From Stagonosporopsis chrysanthemi (taxonomy: Eukaryota > Ascomycota > Dothideomycetes > Pleosporales > Didymellaceae): 64,000 nucleotides of DNA. Location: contig JAFISE010000065.1 in NCBI GenBank assembly GCA_022560025.1, positions 1 to 64,000 on the forward strand, written 5' to 3'. The position numbers and the translations under genes are program-made. The notes beneath the pieces were generated by a model that saw only the letters and a program-made list of their open reading frames with translations, ran no database searches and was not told the DNA's origin. This document shows, piece by piece, positions 56,053-64,000 of the stretch. Every line of letters starts with the position of its first letter. The stretch's first letter is position 1.

Positions 56053-58437
56053 TTACATAACAGCACAACTCTGCTTCTGACACTGCTGCAAGTACCCCTC
56101 CTCCTCGTCCGTCCCCAACGCAACACCGCCCTGCTTCCTTACCACCCCTCTGACCGTGATATTCTGATCGCCCTCCGCATGTCGCCACCTCAGCGTCTGC
56201 TTGAGCGCGCCGTCCACATCGTCAGAGCTAATCTCCCACGTGCCGCCACTGACCTCGACCGTGGTGGCGGACGGGAAATGGAATTCCGGCAGGTACACGA
56301 CGGTCGGGGCGTCCTCGGGCGTCGAGCTGGGCGCGTGCAGCGCGAGCCGGAACGTGCACGTCTTGAGGTCGAAGCCGTACGTGGAGATGTCGCCGTGCAC
56401 GGCGACGGGCGTCGGGCGGATAAAGGCTTCTGCGGCGCGCAGGCCGGCGACGTCGCCGTCGCCGTTGCCGGAACTGGAGCGCTTGCCGGAGCTCATGCGC
56501 TCTTCGGTGATGGTCTTTTTCAGTGTGCTGGGGGTCACGCTCAGGTTGTCGGTGGAGGCCTGGGCGCGGGAGTACGAGGGTGAGGTGAGGTCGAGCGAGG
56601 CGCGCGAGTCGGCGGGCGAGAAGGCGCCTGCGGGGACGGCCTTGTCGTCGAGAGAGAAGATGGAGAGGTCTTCGCCGTTCCACTGGTCGCCCCAGTAGTG
56701 GGTGTTCTAGAGGGTGTTAGCTGGAGTTGCGATGTTTGGGTTAGAATTATACGTACGGTTGCGACGTACGTCCACAGCGCGAAACCGTTGACCTGACTCT
56801 CTTCCAACGCAAAATGGTTTGCATCCAGAGCGGCTATTTGGCTGCTGTAATTGCCTGTCTTGTATGCATATTTATCGTCCATGTCATAGGGAATGCCAAT
56901 CTCGGTGAAAATGCATGGGTGGACGCCCATGTATTGAGTACCCTCATCCTTGATGGCTCTCAACTGATGAGCGAAACAATTCCTGATCGCGTTCTCTCCA
57001 ATTTTGATAGCAAACGCAGGTGTCAGGTACTTTCCTCGAAGCACGCCAAAGACATCAATGTTCCAGACCCGGTTCCACTTTTTGGTGATCAGTGTGATGC
57101 CATCGTAGAAATGCGGCGAGAAGATGATGTTTGGGTCGTCGTCCGGAGTCCCCTTGATGCTGGGTGGTATCTCGAGCACGGGTGGCTGGAAGAACATCAA
57201 CGAGTCAGGAAAGACGGACTTGATCATCTTGCTGTACCCTCGGTAATGCGCCATCCAGTAGTGGTTGGTGAAGTACTCGACATCGATTTTGGCGCCGTTC
57301 TTTGGATCTGTCCCAAAATAGTCCTTTTTCAAGACTGTGTCGCTGGTTGGATCCCATACTCCATGCTGTGCCCAGATGCACTCGCCGAGCTTCCACCCGG
57401 GATCGCGCTTCCAGCCGTAATGGGTGTCATCGTAGTCTTTAGAAAGCCATGCTGATCGGCCCTCAGGGTCGATCAAGGCTGTCCCTGACTTGTACGGTCC
57501 CATGCCGCCAAAGTCCCAGGTCTCTATCTCGCAAGCACGACCTGATCCGGTTAGGATGGCTTGCCACGCGGTGGGCGTGGTGCCCTTCTTCAGTTGCTGC
57601 TCCTTGGGGACGACAGTGATGTCTTCGTAGCTGATCAGGCCTTTGTTGGGCTCGTTCAGACTTTCCCATCCAATGATTGGGTCGTACTCGAGGTCGCCTG
57701 CATCGTGAATCCTCTTGGCTAGATGCTCAACGGCTCCGAAATAGTGGTCTGTGAGGTAGTCCTGGATGTTCTTGCCGTCGATGATTGCTTTCGGGGCAAA
57801 GTCTCGTCCGCCAAAGAACAATGTGAACAGCACCTGGCAGGCTAGTCGTGTGTAGTTGGTCGCCCAGATCATCTTGGGGAACCTGTCGGGCTCCGGGTAG
57901 GTGTTCTGGACGAGCGATGCTTCGGTGACGGCAAAGTGTTGGGGATCAAGGCCGCACGCGTAGAGCGTCCACATGGGCGCTCCTGAGCCTCCGGAGAACC
58001 GCGACCACTGCGACATGTCAGCGGCGGCTATGGAAGGGGCAGAGCATACTCACCACATCCTGGTGCGGGTCCATGAAGATGTAGAAGCCATACTCCTTCG
58101 CTTTCCTCAACACGGCTATGGTGTGGTCTATCCACGCCTCGTCGTACTTGCTCGGCCCCGCATGTTCTATCGCCTCCCACGTGAAGATGTATCGTATTGT
58201 GTTGTAGCCCCAGCTCCGCAGCCGCGTGAAGTGTGTGGCGGCGTCGTCTACAGAGAAGGGCCGGTTGACAAAGGAGACGTTGTCGCCGTCGAAGAACTTC
58301 TCAGACACATGCGAGGGCAGATCTGGGGTGGTGGGGAACTTCGCGTCGGCGGCGCAATTGATGCCATGGAGCGTGACCTCCCGGTTCTGGGGATCGCGGA
58401 ACGTCCGCCCGTCGATGCGCAGTCTCATCTGCGACAT
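56053..58437 (-). CDS. GH5 steryl-glucosidase/glucocerebrosidase relative (EGCrP type) with a C-terminal CaaX motif
   Basis: Exons 58054-58437, 56757-58007 and 56053-56706, introns of 46 and 50 bp, 762 aa. The GH5 barrel resembles fungal endoglycoceramidase-related proteins, which cleave glucosylceramide or ergosteryl glucoside inside the cell: LHGINCAADAKFP, RYIFTWEAIEHAGP, MDPHQDVWSRFSGGSGAPMW, acid/base Glu247 in GWESLNEPNKG and nucleophile Glu497 in CIFTEIGIPYD. The C-terminal region from about 650 is a beta-rich add-on. There is no signal peptide, fitting a cytosolic enzyme. The protein ends in SCAVM, so the last four residues CAVM form a CaaX prenylation motif, with a second Cys (QQCQK) just upstream. 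Which lipid glucoside it prefers cannot be told. Confidence 0.9.
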
Positions 58438-58816
58438 GGCTGTGTGAAGGGGTATCTAGGAGAAACAAAAACAGGTGCGAGGCGAAAGGATCAGAGATTC
58501 GGTGAGGCAAGACGAATATTAATGTTCAGCACGCCTTGGACTGCTGCGGCGTTTCACGTCGTTCGCGGGGAGCGTCATCGCTGTCGTACTCGGCACGCGC
58601 GGGCGACAGGGGACCCCTGCCCTCGGCAAGCTGGACGTCGAGATGCCAGACCCTGAACGTGCTCGTAAAGGACACGCATTCTCAAAGACCTCATATAAGC
58701 CGCCGCGCCCACCCCGTGAATGCCGTAGCACGCTCGCCTCTCCGTGTTCTTGCTGTCCGCATCTGCCCACCCCCACCCGCCGTCCATCGCTCCTCTGCTG
58801 GTTGCCGCTCGCCACC
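58438..58816. promoter_or_regulatory. Divergent promoter, GH5 gene and DnaJ gene
   Basis: 379 bp between head-to-head start codons; the DnaJ side is open in frame back to 58643 but not conserved. Confidence 0.5.
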
Positions 58817-60412
58817 ATGATCCTCCGGCTGTCGTCACTCGCCCTGGGCCTGCTCCCTCTCGCGAGCGCACTGTCTCCCGCAGACATCCCGGGCGACACG
58901 CCGGTCGCGCAGCTGATCAAAGACGCCAGCGTCAAGCTGGCCACGGGCAACACCCAGGACGCCCTCACCTACTTCGACGTGGCCATTTCGCGCGACCCCA
59001 AAAACTACCTCACCTACTTCCGCCGCGGCGCCGCCTACCTCTCGCTGGGCCGCACCCAGCAAGCCGAGCAGGACTTCAACAAGGTCCTGGATCTGAAGCC
59101 CGGCTTCGAGGGCGCTCTGCTGCAGAGAGCCAAGATCAAGGCGCGCAAGGCCGACTGGGTCGCCGCGCGCAAGGACTACGAGGCTGCGAACAAGTCGGAC
59201 GAGATCGCCCAGCTCGACGAGGCACAGGGCGCGGCCCTCATCGCACAAGAGGCGGCCGAGAAGGGCGAGTGGGACGCTTGCATCCAGAACGCAGGGACGG
59301 CCATTGTGGTGGCTGGAGCCGCCTACGACATCCGCAAGACCAGGGCCCGGTGTCGCTTCGAGAAGGGCGAGGTGGTCGAGGGTATTGCCGACCTGCAGCA
59401 TCTCCTGCAGATCAACAAGGGCGATGTCGAGCCGCACCTGCAGAGCTCGGCCATGGCCTTCTACTCCCTCGGCGAGACAGACAAGGGCCTCAAGCACATC
59501 GCACAATGCCTGCAGTCCGACCCAGACTCCAAGCCCTGCATGAAGCTCAGGCGGCGCGAGAAGAACCTCGAGAAAACTCTCAAAAAGGTCAGGAACAACT
59601 TTGAGAAACGCCAGTTCGCGACGGCATCCAAGCTTCTGATCGACCGCGGCGAGGAGGAACCCGGTCTGTTGAAGGAGATCAAGCAGGACTTCCAGGACTA
59701 CGTCGAGGCCGGCTACATCTACAAAAACTCCCCGTCAGGCCTCTACACCCAGCTCGTCGAGATGACCTGCGAGGCCTACAACGAAATGAACAACCTGAAA
59801 AAGGGCGACCCTTACTGCACCGAAGCCCTGTCCCTCAACCCGGACTCACTCCACGGCCTTCTCAATCGCGCCCAACACGAACTCGAATCCGACGACTTCG
59901 AGACCTGCATCCGCACCCTCGAGCACGTCAAAGAGCACCACTCGCACCCGCGCATCAACGAGCTGCTGCAAAAAGCCCACACGCTGCTCAAGCGCTCCAA
60001 GACAAAAGACTACTACAAGGTCCTCGGCCTGACGCGCGACGCCGACGACCGCGACATCAAGAGAGCCTGGCGCAAGCTCACCAAGCTCTACCACCCGGAC
60101 AAGGCCTCGGCCCAGAACATGACGCCCGAGGACGCCCAGAAGAAAATGGCCGCCGTCAACGAGGCCTACGAGGTCCTGTCCGACCCGGACCTCAAGGAGC
60201 GCTTCGACCGCGGCGACGACCCCAATAACCCCGAGCAGCAGCAGGGCGGAAACCCCTTCCAGGGCTCGCCGTTTGGCGGCCAGCAGTTCATGTTCAGGCA
60301 GGGTGGGGGAGCGGGAGGATTTCCCGGCGGCGGCGGCGGCGGCGGCGGCTTCAAGTTCCAGGCTGGGGGGCAGGGCGGCGGGCCGTTTGGAGGCATGCCG
60401 TTTGGATTTTAA
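58817..60412 (+). CDS. ER-lumenal TPR-DnaJ co-chaperone (p58IPK/DNAJC3-like)
   Basis: Intronless, 531 aa. A signal peptide (LSSLALGLLPLASALS) covers residues 1-19. TPR repeats fill about 30-380: ASVKLATGNTQDALTYFDVA, YLTYFRRGAAYLSLGRTQQA, HGLLNRAQHELESDDFE. A J domain follows at about 395-470 with KDYYKVLGLTRDAD and an intact HPD in KLYHPDKA, so it can stimulate an Hsp70 such as BiP. The C-terminus is Gly/Phe-rich with a run of Gly. No HDEL/KDEL retrieval signal is present, as is common in this family. The ATG at 58817 is in good context (CCACCATGA); an upstream in-frame ATG at 58643 would bury the signal peptide. Confidence 0.95.
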   Translation: MILRLSSLALGLLPLASALSPADIPGDTPVAQLIKDASVKLATGNTQDALTYFDVAISRDPKNYLTYFRRGAAYLSLGRTQQAEQDFNKVLDLKPGFEGALLQRAKIKARKADWVAARKDYEAANKSDEIAQLDEAQGAALIAQEAAEKGEWDACIQNAGTAIVVAGAAYDIRKTRARCRFEKGEVVEGIADLQHLLQINKGDVEPHLQSSAMAFYSLGETDKGLKHIAQCLQSDPDSKPCMKLRRREKNLEKTLKKVRNNFEKRQFATASKLLIDRGEEEPGLLKEIKQDFQDYVEAGYIYKNSPSGLYTQLVEMTCEAYNEMNNLKKGDPYCTEALSLNPDSLHGLLNRAQHELESDDFETCIRTLEHVKEHHSHPRINELLQKAHTLLKRSKTKDYYKVLGLTRDADDRDIKRAWRKLTKLYHPDKASAQNMTPEDAQKKMAAVNEAYEVLSDPDLKERFDRGDDPNNPEQQQGGNPFQGSPFGGQQFMFRQGGGAGGFPGGGGGGGGFKFQAGGQGGGPFGGMPFGF

Positions 60413-61001
60413 TGCGCGTTTGGCTTTGTTCGCAGTTTGGGGGCGGGGTGTCGGGAGTCGTTGTTCTTCTGTCAGAGACGCGCCGCTTCGGCGTGAGGCT
60501 GTGCATGTAGTATGTAGATAGGGTTTTCTGCATTTCTTTATACCACTGTTGTTGACGTCGTCATCATCATTATGATCATCATCACCATCATCATCATCAT
60601 CATCATCATCACCGTCCAGCACGTTTCCTCCTCTGCTGTCCACTCTCGCATCAACCCTTCTTTGTCTCCAGTACCCTGCCTCATCCACCATTCCCCGCAC
60701 TCCCTCCAACCCACCCCCATCCATCTGCCCCCCCCTCCCTCTCCACACGCACACCCACACTCCTCCCCACGCGCCTGAGGTGCTGTTCAGGACGCCGGCG
60801 GCAGCAAAGATTGCCGGGCGCTCGCTCGACGTTGTGGGCGAGGTGGTGAGTAAGCGCGGTGGATGCGGGCGAGGCGGCGGAGTGGTGAGAGAGTGAAGTG
60901 GCCGTGATGCGTGAGGTGGATGTGGGCGATGCGGCGAGGTACTGGCTGGACAGGAACGGCGGTAGTTGAGCACGCGTCACGACAGCATTCAGGATTCAAT
61001 G
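60413..61001. other. Convergent 3' intergenic region
   Basis: Between the DnaJ gene and the minus-strand poly-Asn gene; contains a trinucleotide microsatellite and a C/A-rich stretch. No gene seen. Confidence 0.5.
60559..60612. repeat. (CAT)n microsatellite, imperfect
   Basis: About 54 bp of CAT/ATC units with two interruptions. Confidence 0.9.
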
Positions 61002-61917
61002 CTATTCAATGGTAGAGTTGATGCTTCTCCCAATCAGAACGACTAGAGAACAACAGCAGGCACGCTTCACACCCGTAAGTCTCATCAACAACCTTCTCTT
61101 CTTTACAGGACCTGTCAGCAGAGTGTCGCAGAGAAACGCCTCCTCGTGTCTCCCAACCGGCCGAGCGCAACGGAAGCAGGTCAACATTGCTGCCAGTTTA
61201 CCGCACTCAAACCTTTGTAGAGTATCCCATAGCGATGCAAGCGTGTCTTCCATCTCCATCCTCCTACAGAGCTCCCGACACTGACGAACAAGCACCCACT
61301 GTGGTGCCAACTTGCGGCGCAGGTGCAGATATCTTTCGTCGCGCAGACTGTAACGGAACGAAAAGATGTCGGTTACATTGATCTCATTCCTGGCATTGAC
61401 CTGTATGTGCATGCGTTGCGTACTGTTGTTGAATGTTTGGTGAAATATCAGTGTGAATGGCAAGCTCCCAATCCGTTCCCATTCGTCCTTCATTTTTGCA
61501 TGGGTTGGCTTCTTTGAACCCTTTGGCCAGCTAACAAATATGAACATGTGAGTGATGCTTTTTTATGTGGCAACGCGTGTAAAGCAGAGCTCTCAAAGGC
61601 AGTGAGAGTGGTCCATTTTTACACTCTCAACGCCGAACAACAGGATGTTGTGGAGTGGACAGTAGTAGGAGTTGTTGCGATGCCTTTCATGGTGGCTGTT
61701 GATATGCTGCCAGATGCTTTTCAGACCATCGTTATTTTGAATAACAACCCCGGACTCATGCTGATGATAGCAGGTGGTGGTGGTCGCTGGGACGTTCTTG
61801 GAGTCCTGCCAAACAGATCGGAAGAAGTAGCGCAGTGGGCGTCCGAGTATAGTGCGCTCTGTCATGGCAAGAGCGTCATCGCTGAAGATGGCGTGCTCAC
61901 CGCCAGCAAGCAAGACT

Positions 61918-61993
<76 letters not shown>

Positions 61994-62452
61994 CGTAGTT
62001 GTCAGGGACTGTGAGTTCGACACCAAAGCTCTCAGCCAAGGTTTGTAATGCTGAACTCTCGATATAATTGCAGTTTAGCGCAGACGTCACTTCTCGGTCT
62101 CCTATGCGGATGACAAAGTTCCCATCCTGGTTGCAGCCGCGCAGTCCAAAGAGTCCATGGGCGATATTCTGGTCTTGTTGTCTTGCTTCCAGCGCCAGTG
62201 CTGCCAGCTTAACGTAAAACTGTGTCGTGTTTGAGTTGATAGATTTTGACGCCTTTGAGCTGAAAGATCTTGACGCCTTTGAGCTGAAAGATCTTGACGC
62301 CTTTGAGCTGGTGGGCTGGCTGCGATGCTTTGGTCGCTTATCTCGACTCCAAACCTCTCCCCTACTATAACCAGGTGCTATGCTGCGAATCGATCATCAA
62401 ACGATTCATACTTCCTCTTCTCACCTATACGAGGCTTCTGACGAACGCTCAT
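61002..62452 (-). CDS. Unknown protein with Ser-rich octapeptide repeats and a poly-Asn tract
   Basis: Family not recognised. Exon 1 is 62425-62452 (MSVRQKPRI), intron 62378-62424 (47 bp, GTGAGA...ATAG). Exon 2 runs from 62377 through about 61620 and starts with A-P-G-Y, three copies of a SSKASRSF-like octapeptide, then a conserved-looking globular part (QFYVKLAALALEA, HGLFGLRGCNQDGNFVIRIG). A run of about 25 Asn follows, then LGRPLRYFFRSVWQDSKNVP. A last segment, 61002-61547, lies in another frame (SWPKGSKKP, NEINVTDIFSFRYSLRDERY, APQWVLVRQCREL). I found no clean GT-AG pair with matching phase for the join near 61,545-61,625: both acceptors need a phase-2 donor, and the only ones are weak GTTGTT-type sites. 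The link is therefore unproven and a frameshift is possible. Confidence 0.55.
61918..61992. repeat. (TTG)25 trinucleotide repeat
   Basis: 75 bp of perfect TTG, read on the minus strand as AAC codons that encode the poly-Asn tract of the gene above. Confidence 0.97.
62242..62310. repeat. 24 bp tandem repeat, 2.9 copies
   Basis: Units at 62242-62265, 62266-62289 and 62290-62310, nearly identical; on the minus strand they encode the octapeptide repeats of the unknown gene. Confidence 0.9.
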
Positions 62453-63236
62453 AACAAACGAAGAACAAGCAAAGTGCAGAGTGTCAGAGGGATTGTGATG
62501 ATGGTTGGTGCATGGATTCCTTCCGTGCTGGAGACTTTGGGCTGCATTTATGCAAACAAGGAAGGAGCTTCCCGGAAACCCAGCAGCTGCGGCCATAGCT
62601 CTCGACCTTGTTCAACGGACACCCACTGTGTGACCGATTTCATCAACATGTTCTTTGTATGGAGCAAGCACGTACGATACGCAGTCGCGAGGGGTCGGGA
62701 GACTCGGCGTAGGCAGCCTAGTACAATACTCCCTTCCTTGACATTTGACAGCAGCGGGTTGGAGCCAACGCGAGGTTCTCTTCTTCTCAGTGATGAGCGC
62801 GCTGGAGAATCGAGGGCCGCTGGGAACGGGCGGGGTAGTGGCTGTTCTTAGATGCCATACGGCAGATGGGGAAACACACTGGCAGCATTGACATGTTATT
62901 TTTCAATTCATGCACGCCTCCCTCCCTGCTCTGCAAGTGCGCTCCCAGCAGGGCGTGCAGAACAAAGGGGAGGCGGTGTGGTGTGCTAGTCTTGCTCGGG
63001 GGTATATACATATACAAGCTCGTGCTGGTGCAGGCTCAATCCGTTCCATTTTGCGGTGGGTGCAGCGGCCAGTGAGGGCTGCTGCTGACGCCGGTCACTT
63101 GTCCTCCTGCGTGTGCGCCCACGCTCCGCTACGCCGCCAACCATGCTATGCTCCGAGGGCGATGCCGCGTCGCAGACCTTGCCGTGCGCGCCGCGCCGTG
63201 GCCGTCTTCTCGTGTCGTCGTAAGTGCGTTAGTTGC
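62453..63236. other. Intergenic region
   Basis: Upstream of the poly-Asn gene and 3' of eIF3k. No gene seen; plus-strand frames here lack any domain. Confidence 0.5.
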
Positions 63237-63855
63237 TCATGCGGGCTGCTCGTACGCCCTCTTGATGACGCGTGAAAACTCTGTTGCTGTTGTTAGCTGC
63301 GTCGCAAAGCATGGCGAGCGGGTGCACTCACGGTCGAACTTGACGTTCTCTCTCACAACGGTGCCCTTGGCCTCGTTGTCCTTATTGATGGGCACCTTGA
63401 CCTTGCCGCCATCGACGGTCCAGCCACACGCGGTGCCGACGAACTGCTCGAAGTCGTTGCCGGACAGGTTGAGCCACGACTCGAGGATGGCCTGGTCGAC
63501 CTCGCGCACGGCCTGGCTGACGGTTGCGGCGATGCGGACGCGCATCAGCTCCTCGAAGCCGGAGACATCGGCAATCAGGTCGGCGTACAGGTCGTCCGAG
63601 TCGAGGGTCGACCAGAAGGCGGCGTAGTCGGCGCCCTCGAGCAGGTTCCTCAGCTCGTTGAGCTTCTGCACGGCTTCGGAGAGCGGGGCGTCGCCGGCGG
63701 CGGGGTTGTGGGCCGACGAGGACAGGGGCGCCAGGGTGTGCACCGGCAGCAGCGACAGGCAGAGGGAGAAGTCCGGGCTGGGGAAGACGGTCAGGGCCTT
63801 GACGAGAATGTTGGTGATGGTCTCGTCGCGCGCGAGGTGCGGGTTGAACTGGTAG
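63237..63855 (-). CDS. EIF3K: Translation initiation factor eIF3 subunit k, 5' part outside the window
   Basis: C-terminal part of eIF3k, a non-core subunit of the eIF3 complex. Exon segments 63332-63855 and 63237-63280, intron 63281-63331 (51 bp, GTGAGT...CAACAG). Because 51 is a multiple of three the intron also reads through, but splicing gives the family ending FDQFSRVIKRAYEQPA. Landmarks: YQFNPHLARDETITNILVKA, FPSPDFSLCLSLLP, then the winged-helix/PCI-like end (VSQAVREVDQAILESWLNLS, GWTVDGGKVKVPINKDNEA). The acceptor CGCCAG at 63856-63861 precedes the Tyr-Gln-Phe; the upstream exons are not found before base 64,000, so the gene continues past the right edge. Confidence 0.9.
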
Positions 63856-64000
63856 CTGGCGTTACGGTCAGTGCTGGCCGACGCAGAGACTTGCATGTAC
63901 AAGACAAGACAGGAGTTGCGTTCAGATAGAGCTAATATGATAAACTTCAGTGGGGGAGGGATTCAATCTCCGGACCTCGGGTAATAGGAAACGTTGTGGT
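63856..64000 (-). other. Probable eIF3k intron at the window edge
   Basis: No eIF3k coding similarity is visible in the last 145 bases; most likely intron sequence, with the remaining exons beyond the window. Confidence 0.5.

Noticed and set aside
59846..60973. 375-codon minus-strand frame
   Set aside because: Mostly antisense to the DnaJ gene, with a microsatellite-coded Asp run; no domain.
1..64000. CRISPR arrays, insertion sequences, prophage or bacterial operons
   Set aside because: None seen; introns and gene content show a fungal nuclear genome, and the short tandem repeats found are microsatellites or coding minisatellites.

Overview
The window looks like nuclear DNA of a filamentous ascomycete (Pezizomycotina, perhaps a Dothideomycete; the class is inference). 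The evidence is the many 45-65 bp GT-AG introns, the fungal gene content (GH47, GH115, unspecific peroxygenase, con-10-like protein, MSN5, GAA1, 40 kDa complex I subunit), and an AT-rich block with the signature of repeat-induced point mutation (RIP).

Layout. 1-6,950 is an AT-rich block full of stop codons and poor in CpA/TpG: a RIP-degraded repeat. 7.4-12.2 kb is an accessory strip with a short-chain dehydrogenase (SDR), an SDR pseudogene and a secreted heme-thiolate peroxidase. 12.8-24.6 kb holds a RING-BTB protein, a GH47 alpha-mannosidase, an FHA splicing-factor homologue (SNIP1/Pml1 type) and a long coiled-coil protein. 25.3-43 kb is mixed and sparser: a second RING-BTB protein, a con-10-like KGG protein, uracil-DNA glycosylase, a frameshifted BTB gene, a head-to-head pair of related unknown genes (one with a premature stop), a dynamin-like relic, an intronless FAD protein with a duplicated C-terminal domain, and a GH115 glucuronidase. 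From 43.6 kb onward the DNA is GC-rich, gene-dense and conserved: intron-containing tRNA-Met(CAU), RPN9, complex I 40 kDa subunit, a rhomboid protease, GAA1, the exportin MSN5, a GH5 steryl-glucosidase/glucocerebrosidase relative with a CaaX end, a p58IPK-like DnaJ protein, a poly-Asn protein of unknown function, and eIF3k running off the right edge.

Genes are mostly independent, as is usual for fungi, but several pairs share divergent promoters: con-10-like/UNG, RPN9/complex I subunit, rhomboid/GAA1, GH5/DnaJ, and the 32.7/33.0 kb pair. GH47, GAA1, the rhomboid and the DnaJ protein all act in the secretory pathway, though nothing shows they are co-regulated.

The most unusual observation is a RING-type zinc finger lying inside a BTB/POZ fold in two separate genes of this window (12,814-13,702 and 25,341-26,293), with a third gene carrying an ordinary uninterrupted BTB as an internal comparison. 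Exon boundaries were read by eye from splice motifs, phase and family similarity; no database search or RNA data were available.
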